Below, one piece after another: positions 10,388 through 22,051 of a stretch of DNA of 64,000 nt. Every line of letters begins with the position of its first letter. The stretch's first letter is position 1. Source of the stretch: Phallus indusiatus (taxonomy: Eukaryota > Basidiomycota > Agaricomycetes > Phallales > Phallaceae); assembly GCA_027605045.1 (NCBI GenBank), contig JAQFWX010000084.1, forward strand, positions 1-64,000, in the 5' to 3' direction. The translations under genes were made by a program, and so were the position numbers. The notes under the pieces are model-generated. The model was not told the DNA's origin and made no database searches. It worked only from the letters and a program-made list of their open reading frames with translations.

Positions 10388-12350
10388 TTACTCGATCATA
10401 CTCCCGAAACGCCAGTACCGGTCCGGAATGGGGAGAATAATTGGTGTTCGTTCGGGATACGGCGGAAGGTAGCAGTAGTCCGCGGAATGCCTAGAAGGAG
10501 ATGAAGATGAGGACGTGCCTAGTTTGGAAGCGGGGGGAGGAGTCGGCGAGGGGAACCGGGAAGGAGAAGAAGAGAAATAGAGACCTAGCGCAGATTTGTA
10601 CTTGTCTCCTCTCAATTGCTCATCATATTTCCCCAGCGTCAGTCTTGACAGACCGAGTACCGGCGGCGGTGATTGTTGTTGCTGACGTTGGTGATGGTAT
10701 TGCGAACTGGGTAGTGTTGGTGGTAATGATGGTGGTGGAGGTGGTGGAGGAGGAGGTGGGGGTGGCCCCTCGGGTAGCGGTAAATGCCGCGGGTTTGAGA
10801 AAAGGGAAGGCTTGCGGCGGAATATAGGGCTCGTAATAGGACTTGATGCGACGCTAGGTGAAGCCGACGAGACTGTGCTAAAGGATAAGGGGGGCGGTGA
10901 CAAGGGCGAAACGGACCGTGAATTGTCCAAAGGCGTCGGGTATTGGCGATAGTTGGCCATGTTGCGATGTTGGTGATGATGCTGGTGATGATGCTGATGA
11001 TGCTGATGCTGATGATGCTGTTGTTGTTGCGGAAGAGGGTGGCTGTATTGAAAGTCCATGGGGCGGGGTTCGAGGATGCGCGGAGGTTCTTCGGCGTCGT
11101 CGGAAGAATCGCTAGGGTGGGGCGTCGATGCATTTGATGTTGATGTAGATGAAATGCTTTCAATTGTACTGGCTCGTGCACGGAAAAATTGCGGAGGTGG
11201 AGGCGGTGTGTTTGGTCTGAGATTATCGAGATGCTGTTAGAGAAAGAAATAATCAGAAAACCAGAGAGAAGAAAAGAAGAAGATATAGAACAATAATCAC
11301 GTTATTGCTGCCATACAGACAGAAATCGCGATGTCGCCGCCATGCATGCCAGTCTAAATTATGAATTTGTCCGATATCTACCCATTTAAGGCAGTTTGCG
11401 CATTTAACTCCATTCGAATCGATAGCTGCCACTAAGGGGTCCGATTTCAGGGCAATATATGGATTAGGGGCGGCGGACGAGGAAGCAGAAGAAGAAGATC
11501 GCGGGCCCAACGTGGATTCTGCTACGGATCCAATAACGAGGGTGGACCCCATCGACGCGCCAATTACTGTTGGTGTTGTTGTTGATGATGAAGATGATGA
11601 TGAAGATGATGATGATCGCGATGAAGATGATGCTAAAGCTCTTCTGTATTAAGATATAGTGATCAGAAAAGAAGGATATGGCTTTTTTTTTTTGAATGAT
11701 GATAAGATTTGACGTACTGTTGTTGTTGTTGCTGTTGTTGCTGTTGTTGATGGCAGGATAGCTTGTGCTGGGTCCAACAGGAGAGACCATATGCACGACC
11801 TTTGCGTAATTTGACGTCTTTGTTACATCTAGCGCAAACGACGCGATCTGGCTCGACGATCTTTGCGTCTGGGTCGGCCTCAAGATAACTTTTACGTTCT
11901 GCAAGGGTTCGGCAGCGCTCCCTTGGCTGTGGACTATGTGGAGCATTTTTAGTACTATGCCGTTACAGTAGATAGGGAAAACAGTTGCAAGTGTACTGAC
12001 TCAGTTTCCATGCGGTCGCAGCGCCATCTATGGTCAAGCCAGTGGGCTAGATGATACTGCTTGCCCTTTTGCAAACGGACTGTCTTTGAGCACCTGGAGC
12101 AAGTGACCTGCTCTGGCTGGACATCGCTGGCGTAAGGGTCGCTGAGGAGGAGTTGTCTGCGTTCTTCGGTTGTGGAAGCTGAGCCTCCTATTTTCGAGAA
12201 CGAACCTTGCTCATTCTTGGAGGCACCGTACGGAGCATAGCCCGCCAAGATGCGGGGGTTGGTCGACGGGGCGGTCCTGTGAAAAAAGAGTTTGTAATGA
12301 CGAACAGCGACGACAACGAAAAAGTGAATAGCTACTCACGTCCTGGGCAT
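10388..12350 (-). CDS. Three-repeat CCHC protein with poly-Q/H/P tail
   Basis: Protein with three copies of a CCHC repeat: an R..LL.DP.....P..V leader, then C-x2-C-x(about 16)-W-x2-H-x3-C. Exon 1 is only 11 nt (12350-12340, ATGCCCAGGAC), joined through a 63-nt intron (12339-12277) to the exon coding repeat 1 (CSRC...HRWRC). Repeat 2 (CARC...HKLSC) lies around 11900-11770 and ends in a run of about 11 Gln cut by an intron (CAACA|GTACGT). A Ser-rich stretch leads to repeat 3 (CANC...HRDFC) near 11420-11315. The C-terminal 300 or so residues are low complexity: His/Gln repeats, 12 consecutive Pro, Ser-rich. No DNA-binding function is proven; zinc binding is inferred from the invariant Cys/His. 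The same repeat occurs nine times in the gene at 16277-20879. Confidence 0.8.
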
Positions 12351-13566
12351 TGCTTGCTGAGGAGCTGAAGGAGATAATGGTGCAGATGAGTCTGGCGAAC
12401 ATTGCGCTATTTAATACGCCTTGGTTCCTCTTTCCTAAATAAAAATATAAATATAAAATATAAAATATAAGGCAGAGAGCAGTAGCCCATCCAACGCCAC
12501 GGTCCGACATTTTTCCAATGCATCGCCGAAGGCTGGTATACCGTGTTTCGAGGAGTCACGTGATGTCAAATTTCGATTGTATCCTTGGTTCCAAACTACT
12601 TTCATAGTACATTATAATTATGACTAGTATTACTATTGCGAGTAATTTATCTATATCATGACCCGCGTTCTGTTCTCGAACAACTTCCCTCCGACTCGTC
12701 TTTGTTCTCGAACAACCTCATAGTTCTCTGCGATAGGTACACGAATGCAGCGTGTCGAATCGCACACGACTTTATTCCGGGTCTACCCATCTTGCTGTCG
12801 GTTTCTGCCGTCTCAACATGTCAATGTAGTCATGTATACTTGCACGCCGTCCCCAGCTTGGGAGATCCCAACAGTTTCCGTCCACTCTCTTCTCCTTATG
12901 TTTGTGTCTAGAAGTCACCCTCTTTTTCTCCCCCATGACACACATTACGGTCCATCCCCACGCTCTTCTTCCATTTTGTCAAAGGGTTGAGCTGGATAAT
13001 GGGTCTTCAGCTTGCCTGTGTACTGTACTGCTCAATATCATATGGATCGCCTGCCACACTAAAGTATGTACATGTATGGAATCATGTTCCGCGGCCAGCT
13101 CTCCTTCTCCCCAGGGCCGCCAGGTCCTTGGCAGGTCTAAATATATATACATACTACATTGTACATATGTACATGCTGATATGTAGAAAAAAAAAAAACC
13201 GCTAGTCCTCTTTTATTAGAGGTTAACACGAACAAGCTCAGAGATCTTCCGTGAAAACTAGACTCCCAAATCCGAGATCAATCATCCTCAGCTCAATTAT
13301 CGGTTCAAATTTTAGGCCATAATCGATGGTCCCGTCCTCCAATGTCCTGTCCTTCCTCTGCATTTTCACTAATATGTACATACATACTGATGAAACGCCC
13401 AAATAATCAACTAATCTAAGCGACCGTGTGCCAAGGGCGGCGGCAGTGCACACGCTATCCCTTGGAATGCCACAAGCTGGTCCTGGACATCAACATTTGG
13501 CTACATAATCTTTTCTCCCCCTCTCTCCCAGTCACAGTATACATATACTTGAATCCGGATTGATTA
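12351..13566. promoter_or_regulatory. Divergent promoter region
   Basis: About 1.2 kb between divergent start codons (12350 minus, 13567 plus). It contains a 13-bp direct repeat GTTCTCGAACAAC at about 12672 and 12702, each with a TTCnnGAA core like half of a heat-shock element, and AT-rich tracts near 12430-12470 and 13140-13190. Small reading frames here show no domain or codon bias. Confidence 0.35.
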
Positions 13567-16011
13567 ATGGATTGGACTTACTGGCTTTCGGAATTTTTGG
13601 GTGGACCCCTCCTCGGCGGAATAACCGCTGTCCTTCAGAGACAGGTAGACCTACACAATATCTCCGGATTGAGGCCACAGCCTTTCGTGGTCGAGGGTCT
13701 GAAACTCTTTCTTTTCGGAATATTATTGAAACGTTTATTTGATTCCTTTTTACAAACGGGGTATCAGCTCTTTGAATGGGCTGATGATCGATTTCGTCCT
13801 CGTACGCACATGGGCATCACTGTCTTTTTTTTGTCTCCTCAAGTGAAACATGTCTTTGTTCTAAAATTGAGATTTCAAGGTATCAGCGTTTCTGCTGAAT
13901 TTCAAGAGGGAGATATCACATATTCATGGGTTATGGCTTATATGGTAAATATCCGCGACTTTTCATGTTCTTTTATTTTTATTTTGGTCTTTCTTCCTTG
14001 CAACGCGAATGCCTGATCTAAACCTCCCATCCTTCTCTCTCTTTCTTTTAAAAGTTTGACGCAAAAATATGGAGAAACCCTCGTCATATCTTCGTCAAAT
14101 CAAAAAGTTTTAACAGAAATTGGAACTCCTTTTCGTCATCAAACAAACTAGTGGACTATGTCCCACACTACGGCGCGGTTCAATTCTTTCGATGGAGGAC
14201 TCATTGGATGGAAATTTCCCGGACGAAAGACGGTCAAGTCTATCGACCGTCTATGGGCAGTTTTGAGAAAAATCCAGAGACCTCGTATTACCAGCCTCCT
14301 AGTTTACTTGTCAAGTTTGTTCGTTTATATCATGCGTTTGCAATATACCCTCATAATTTTCTCACAGAATCTACTCACGCGATCCCAACGCACTTTATGA
14401 TTTTGTAGAGGAATGCCGATTAACATATGTGCAAACAATGCAATATTTTTTCCCCCCGTTGTTGCCCTTTTCATCCCCCGGCTAACTGTAGTTTATAGGA
14501 AAAATAGCGTTACCGTCTACACAGCCACTACCGTGAGTCTTCCATATAGTCATTTGATATTTTCAAAAAAAATTCCTTCTTATTCGGGTCAAAGGAGCGC
14601 TTTTCTTCGACTCCCAGTCGATGGTCGCAAGCGAAAGTCAAAAACAGGCGGCCGTTAGACTCCCTTTTGTTGCAGGAAGGAATGATAGAAGATTTATTAC
14701 ACGATGCACAGGATTTTTTAGATTCCGAGTCTTGGTATGCATTTAAATGCGAGTGAACCGCAGGCACTAATTTTGATATTTTATTTTTAAAGGTATCGTG
14801 CGTCCGGTATACCTTATAGACGTGGCTATCTTCTTTATGGTCCACCTGGGACTGGAAAAAGTACGCTTTGTTACAATCTTGTATGTTTCACCTGTTGCTC
14901 ATTTCGGTTAAATAAGCATCGACTGTTTATACCTTGGTCTGGATTTCTCATCGCTTGGACGGCTACTGATTTATGATAGTAACCACCTTTTTCCGTTGCT
15001 CTTTATTAGGCAGGCGAACTTGGATTAGAAATCTATTCTCTTTCGCTAGCGAGCCATAAGTACGTTTTTTTATTCAACGTTTTGAACTTGACGAAACACA
15101 CACGCATTTTCCAGCTGGGATGACACTGTGCTCGCGGATGTCGTCAGTCAGGTCCCCCCTAGAGCAATTCTGTTGATTGAGGATATCGACTGCGCCTTCC
15201 CCAGCCGGGAAGAAGAAGAAGAGAGGGCGAAAAGGGATCCTTTCCCACTAAAATCGTCTGTCACTCTATCCGGTTTATTAAACGTTTTGGATGGTGTCGG
15301 ATCTGGTGTGTGTTTTTTCTTCTTCTTCGGACTGGGAGTTGTTCTGTTTTTCTTAACAAAAAAATCCCTGTTATTTTAGAGGAGGGGAGGTTATACATGG
15401 CAACAGTACGTGCTTTATATTAAAGTTCATGTTTGAATTATATTTGAAATTATTAGACGAATTATATGGAGAACCTAGATCCCGCACTAATTCGTCCAGG
15501 TCGAATAGATCGCAAAATGCAATACAAATTCACCAATCACTCACAGACCAAAGCTTTATTTATGCGCTTCTTTCATACCTTAGTTGGGGCGGAGGATTCA
15601 AAGTTGGATGTAACATCTTTGGCAGATACTTTCACCGAAAGTATACCAGAAGACACGTTCAGTTTGGCCGAATTACAAGGATTTTTGTTAATCTACAAAA
15701 CGGATGTCAATGGTGCGGTGCAAAATGTCAAGGAATGGGTAGAGTTGGAGATGCGGCGAAGGCAAGAAGCGGAAGAATATGCAGAAGAAAAAAGGCGAAG
15801 AGATGCGTATGAAAACGAAAAAAGAAGATTCGCGGAATGGCAGCAGTACTATCATGGCGATTTTGCGCCTATGCCCCCGTCAAGCAATTCAGTAGGAGCG
15901 CCAGATTTGGGAGGCAAACATGAACGGAGGAGGATGAGGAGAAGCAGTGTTGCCAGCGCGCCTACTAGTGAAGATGAGTCTCCTCAAGCCGACAATGCGA
16001 CTATACGATGA
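13567..16011 (+). CDS. BCS1-like AAA ATPase, copy b
   Basis: Second BCS1-like AAA ATPase. Exons read by eye: 13567-13801, 13880-13944, 14055-14314, 14368 to about 14441, about 14493-14532, 14595-14734, 14793-14880, 15010-15059, 15115-15305, 15380-15405, 15457-16011. The N terminus is hydrophobic ([20 protein letters not shown]), followed by the BCS1_N-like beta region ([18 protein letters not shown]). The AAA core has Walker [10 protein letters not shown], Walker [13 protein letters not shown] and [20 protein letters not shown]. The tail is a charged helix ([17 protein letters not shown]). Intron positions at W|Y, L|AGEL, GS|EEG and AT|TN match copy a exactly, so the two are paralogues. The intron near 14442 is ambiguous: either a GC donor (AT|GCAATA) or a GT donor further on, both with acceptor TTTATAG|G. 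Confidence 0.85.
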
Positions 16012-16276
16012 ACAGCCTAACGGCAAATTGCGAGGAAATGGGAAAAGCACCAACGAAACTTGCTGTACGATTATTGGAATAGTAAACGCTAATGTTCACT
16101 TGAGTGATGAAGATTAATATGAAGATAAACGCAAGACGCTCATCAAAGAGAACCAGTTGTTATTGGAACTAATTTGTCATAGAAATTTGACTAGTGAATA
16201 ACTTTTTCTTCTTAGTACAATTCGGATATAAGACAACTAATAGTAATGCTTGCGAAATGAGACTATCTCGTTAGGA

Positions 16277-19200
16277 CTATCCTACTAGGTTGATTGAGCT
16301 CTCCAAAAATACAATGGCGAAGGTTTGAGCAAATGCATACGAGACCCAAAGGAATATAGACAACATAGCGATTATAAAGCGACTACTCCAAGACAGACAT
16401 CGAATCTTTATCCAGTGTACACGTTCGGATATGGTCTGTGCTCTGTCGTGGAGCATACCTCCCAGATTTGAACAGTTCATTAAAGGCCTCCGTTACTTCT
16501 GGATCCTTCTTCCGAGGGACGTCAAGACAAGGAGAAGCCGGAGGTTTGGGCTCAGATTCAGAGTGTTCCGATTGGAAGGCTGGATAGGCAGTATCGGGCG
16601 GAGGATCTTGAGCTTGTTCCTCGAGATCGTCGATTTCTTGAGGATTAGATGATACCCCGTCATTTGCTGCATTGAGTATTTCACTCAAACGGCCGGACTG
16701 CGTTAGATCTTCGGCGATTCGCTGCAGATCGCGATGCAGCATGTCTGTTTTTTCCTTTGTGGTTAAATCTGAGGACTCGTCCTTCCTTGGTAGCTGATTG
16801 CTTCGTGTTCGATGGGACAGGAACATCTTTGTTGGGTTGACCTCGAGCGGGGCGGTGAAAAAAGATGTAGGCTGTGGTCGAGGAGCTGAAGATGCATCTG
16901 AGTCGTACGAATCAGATGATTCTCCTGTCGCTGACTCGTTCTGTAAACGGCCATTATCGTGGTTTTGACTGAAGATACGTCCATCTTGTCTCCTCCTCTT
17001 TGCGGAGCGTTCATGGAATGGGATCTGAGGACAACGTGCTCTGTGAGCTCTCCAATGAGAACCCTCATATTTGTAAGTCGTATCAAGCCGGATGTTTGTA
17101 CCACACGCATTGCAGGTTACACGATGAGGTGTGATGTCTGTCACGTATGGATCATCTTCGAGCATCTGACGTCGTTTATCTTCCTTCTCGCTCTTGGCTC
17201 GCACCCGCGCATCGCCAGGAGAACTGTTATTTATCAATTCAGAAAGATAACGTGACGTTAAAACTTGGTGAACACTTACATTTGAAGTGTGACTTCTCTG
17301 CAGGCTGCTTTGTGCTTAGGCCACACACTTTGAGAGTACCTGACGACTGGATGTAAACGGATCCAAAAGTTGCAAATTTTACACAATAGCCGATGAGGCT
17401 CGATCTTTGACACGTCTTCATCATCGAGAAACAATTGTTTTCGCTCATCTTCGGTTGGCCAACGTGGTCGAGGAGGCAGCGGAGGCAAGGTTGCGGGTGA
17501 TTGCGGACGCTTTCCGCCCTCGGTCGATCTTAGCCTCTTACGAGGCAAGGTGCCAAAAGACTTTCGATTCGCTAGTGCCTGTTTTAAGGAATTTATGCCG
17601 TAGACGTCCGTTCCTTGCAACTCGTCAGAGCTAAGGTTTAATCAGTGAACGGTCTGCAAACAATAGCCATATGATCCTTACGCCTTATAAGACTTTGGTC
17701 CACGACAAGCATTTTTATGGGTTTCCCACTTGTTGACGTTGAAAGCGTCCGGGCCAAGTGTTATCCACGTCAAACAATTGCCGCAAAGAGCACGAAACGG
17801 TTCTATCTTGAAGACGTCGTGTTGGGTCAGAAAGTAGCTGAGTCGGGAGTTGGCGTAATCCAGATTCTCTGGCCTACGACTACAATTAAATCGCGACTGA
17901 AAACAGACGAAATGTATGTTAGTTACCCTTGGAGACCGCCCAAAGTTTCATCGTTCTGGAATGGCAGACTATCTGCAAGTCAAAATGATAATACACCTGA
18001 TTCGCATTTCGTTGACATACACTGCTGCATTTTCCTCCACCATCTTGACATCCTCTTCCTCTACCTTGTTCCGCGGCTCATTCCTTACGATTCATCAGTA
18101 ATGACCTGCGGTGCAAAGTATTTATGGTAGAGGCTTACTTGGTATCTGGGACAGATTCAGTTTCAACAGGTGCCGGTGCTCTTCAGGTTGTATTCAATAT
18201 TGACTCATCATTACAACAACTGGAATACCTACTGTGGATTTGATGACTCGCCTATAAAACCTCGTTAAAATAAAATCCTATTGCGCGGTGTATTCAAGCA
18301 TTCCTTACCTATCGGTGGCGCGACAAGCACGTCTGTGCTTGGTTGATCGCCGCCGTTCGGAATAGTCTCGTCTCTGGATAACGGTCAGTAACATGTAAAG
18401 CTAGGTGGCAAATGGTAAAATGGCACACTTCTTCAAGCGCTTGTTGGGCATCCCGCATACTCTCTTGTGTGCGTCCCATTGATTCAAGCTGTAAGGAACA
18501 GACTTGTCCAATTCAACGCCAGTGTTGCAGACCTTGCAGTCGAATGAATGAGGTGTAAGGTTAGCAATAAGGCAATCGGCTGCCAGAGTTTCTTGTCGCA
18601 TTTCCAATGCCTTCTCGATCTTTTTCCGGGCACTTGAGTGATCAGTAAGTCATTTAGTTTATCTTAGAACAGATACAGCCGAGCTTACATGTCATTTGCT
18701 TTGAAACATTCCGCCTTGTGAGCAATCCAGGGTGCTGGCATGAAAGGCGGGGACGATGGAATGGTCACCAGCTGATGGCAGTGGCGGCATTGAACTCGTC
18801 CAGGCCAAATCGTCATTGCATCCGTGTCGGCTTCAAGCGCAAGCCTTCGTTCGTGTGCGGTGGTTACCGTTGTTTGCGACGATGATACAGCTTGAACGCC
18901 ACTCTGAATTGTAAGACAAAGTTTTTTGTGCTGGAACCAGTGACTCGCTGAATATCGACTGCGGCCACACAGTTTGACCCACTTTAGTATAGGAAATTTA
19001 GTGTTTTTAGATATCGGTATAATGACGGGAGATAGCTAACTCGCCTTTTGCAAATATTACAGAACACGCGATGCGGTTCTATCGCCGTCAAATCAGGATC
19101 TGCTTCTAGTAATGCTTTTCGAGCTTCAATTAATTCCGATTTGTCTGCCAAAAGAGCCTTCCTGTTTCTCAGGCACTTTTTCTTGTGTTTATGCCAGTGA

Positions 19201-20879
19201 TGTAACGAATACTCTTGAGTGTTACTTCCTTTTATCCACCGGTCGCAAATACCACACTTTACTTTTCGAGGTTCCACCACGGCGGCGTCCGGATCAAGTT
19301 GAATGGTTTGTCGCCTACGTTCCAGGGCAATGAGGGAAGCCCTAGTTTTGCGATCGTCAAGCTATGCGAATGATTTATCAATGAAACGCACTTTTTTTGT
19401 GGTGTTTGTCTTTCAAAATGTTCATCATCGCCACTATCTGTTAAATTGAGCAACTCGTTTTGCGCATCTCTGCGCTCTGTTCCATCGAGGTTATCCCGTT
19501 GAATGGCAAAACTAGTTTCTGTCGTCGCTTTCAAGACGAATGGATTTGATTTCTTGAACATCCTCACTAATCAGAGAAAGAAAAGAAAAGATACAAATGA
19601 CTTTACGTTGCTTGGCATATCTACGTCCATTGGACTAGTACCGTCATCGTGACCTCCCGGTGCTACAGTGGAAGTTGAACCGATGTCAGTAGGGCGAATT
19701 GACCGCATTGCTTTGATGCTGGGAGTAAATTGTAAGCGAGAGGGAAGGGATGTAAGGTTCAAATATTATAATTACTGTTTTTCCGAGTTTTTGACGTGAC
19801 CTTTCCATACCCCATGGCTATAAGGAGTACGGCTTGATAAGGGAACCCAACGGGCGCAAAGCGTACAATATGCGCGAAAGGGCTCAAGTTTTTCGACAAA
19901 AGGGTCGGATAACAAGGCTTTATAACTTGGCTTACGATGAGGGGAAATATTTTCAGGATAGGGAAATAGGGCATCCGAAGTAGAGTTATTTTCTAGCTCT
20001 TTGACTTGGTTTGAGGCCGAGTGAGGCCTCACCACTATGTCCGACGATGTGATTTAGCAGCTGCATTTTTTTCTGAAAATAAAGGAGGGAAAAGATCAAA
20101 TTACCTGATGAATCCTCGGAAAGAGCACCAGAAGAAGACTCCCGTACCCTTTTGGGGCGACTCACGGTTTGGCTTGATGTTTTAGACGGATATGATGATG
20201 GCTTGAAAATAGAATTTACACCGTTGACAGGGGAAGTGGAGAGTGGTTCCGCCGAATTATCCTTTTGTAAGCTCGGTGGGATTTTAATACTATGCAGATA
20301 AAGAGTTGAGAGGGGAAAAGCAAAATAATAAACAAATCAGAAATCGAGTCAGAAATTAATTCCGGCGGGCGGGAGGAAAATAAATTGATTCACGTTAAAC
20401 GCCCTTGTGAGCGGGGGGTGTGAACAGAAGGCGATGCGGAGTGAGTGCTCGTCCCACTGCGTCGTGACTGACGCGAGGAAGATAAGCCCTTCGTGGAATT
20501 TCTGGCTGCCCAACGCCCACTTTTACTTCCCCCACGCACTTCCTGAGAAGGCGCCGGAGCTGCAGAAGGACCATCGCTGACAGGGGGACGAGCGTTACTT
20601 GAAGAAGAAAAGAGAGAAAAAAACAGAATGTTAGACAAGAGTTATTACCAGGTAGCGACACACAGAGGGAGTGAGTCAATTTAAGTGAGTGTCAACGAGC
20701 CCCGATACTTACTGTGATTTGGTATTTTTATGGCAGCGCCAGACGGACGCTGCGTAAAGTTTCACCTCGTCTAATTTGAGCCATTTGTCACAGCGCTTGC
20801 AGAAAACGCGGTGAGGCTCTACTACAGAGAGATCTGGATCATTGAAGAGCAGCTCTTTGCGCTCCTCAAGAGTAGCCAT
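16277..20879 (-). CDS. Nine-repeat CCHC protein, possible C-terminal membrane anchor
   Basis: Long, many-exon gene (about 14 introns) coding nine copies of the CCHC repeat (R..LL.DP....EPHRV-C-x2-C-x15/16-W-x2-H-x3-C). Approximate positions: R1 20879-20715, R2 19925-19790 (both lack the last Cys), R3 19320-19175, R4 19130-18930 (split by an intron), R5 18850-18695, R6 18600-18460, R7 17840-17695, R8 17455-17285, R9 17175-17020. Linkers are Ser/Thr/Pro-rich. After R9 comes an acidic Ser-rich region. If a donor at GGGAG|GTATGC (about 16459) is used with acceptor GGAGTAG (about 16382), the protein ends with a hydrophobic helix (AMLSIFLWVSYAFAQTFAIV) and stops at 16277; unspliced, it would stop at 16383. 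One intron between 18135 and 17880 may hide a microexon. No function is known to me for this family. Confidence 0.7.
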
Positions 20880-22051
20880 GATAGGCTGGGTACGTAAGGA
20901 AACAGGGAAGGGGAAGGGGTGGGAGCGTAAGAAGGATAGGCCAGTACAAAATTGGGATCAAGAAAAGGTTGAAAAAGAAGAGAGGGGAAAAGGGAAACGC
21001 GATCTCAAGGGGGAACAAGGGTTATCTTCAAACCTTTCGTGCAATGTAAACTATCTTATCGTATCTACCACTTTCTAAGCTAAATGAGCAGCGGGGGAAC
21101 TAATTTACATCAATAATGCGGGGGGTAAATTGGCGAGTCCACTCTGTCTCGGTAAAACAGGACAGAAAACTAACGTGGACCAGAGGGGAGGAGGGAGAGA
21201 CGGAAAAAGATCATCTGCCTGGGAATGAAAGCAACTCCGCTGCTCCGCTCGGCGTGTGCCGGTGAACTTTCAAACTCATGTCCACAACTGTACCAGCGCT
21301 CACCAATTAAGACCATCCGAAACAGAGTGAATTTTTAGCTGGAGTATTTCCCCTCCTAATGTACTCTTAGTTGACTCTGAAAACTACACCCCAGGACCCT
21401 CCGTTTCTGGGGGAAACGGACTCTAAAGAAACCTTCCAGAAGAATCCTCAGCTCCTCAGCGACCACTATCAGCGGTACAATCATACCGCAGAATACATAC
21501 GCCGATTGATCAGGTTCACGACCGCATAGTACCTGATGAGATTTATCATTGCCTTCACTGATCAGTGATATCTACGCGCTGTTGCCGAGAATGGCAGGCT
21601 TTTTCAACTCCAAGCAAGTTTTACAGTCCGAGTCCGTGTAACAACGGCATGCGGTAAAGTCGCCTCGCCGCTGAATTCTCAAAGACGCATGGCGTCTTCA
21701 CGATGAAGATCTGACGCGCAAGATGGATTTTCCCGAGAGTGTTTCATATCTAGGAAACTACATATAGACATACTTAACAAATATACACGACGTATTTATG
21801 TATGTACATCGGGGTGTTTCGATCGTCGACCGCAATACTTTTTACGTGGTATATAGGCGAGCGCCACGCACCTCCTCTTTCGGGTTTAAAAATCATTCCG
21901 CCACACTTCAGGTCCCTCATTATTGAATTCATGAATAGTTGGAAGGGACAAGCGAACGGGGACTAGGTTTTTTTCCTTTTTACAGAAAAAATAAAGAGAA
22001 ATAAAAAAAGAACCCTCGTGCCATGTAAAATCGGAATAATTAGTATTATTT
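20880..22051. other. Intergenic region, no gene seen
   Basis: About 1.2 kb between the start codon of the nine-repeat gene and the stop codon of PEX7. Purine-rich near 20890-21050 and G-rich around 21180. I see no open reading frame with a domain, no tRNA and no transposon end. It should contain the promoter of the nine-repeat gene and the PEX7 3' UTR. Confidence 0.5.

Noticed and set aside
10501..11240. Several Val/Asp/Met-rich frames on the plus strand.
   Set aside because: They are antisense to the His/Gln/Pro/Ser repeat-coding exons of the three-repeat CCHC gene.
12636..13205. Overlapping small frames in the divergent promoter.
   Set aside because: Three frames open by chance over a pyrimidine-rich stretch; none has a start context or a domain.
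6343..20879. Secondary-metabolite cluster or mating-type locus.
   Set aside because: No synthase, no homeodomain or pheromone-receptor gene; the block contains only ATPase and CCHC-repeat genes.
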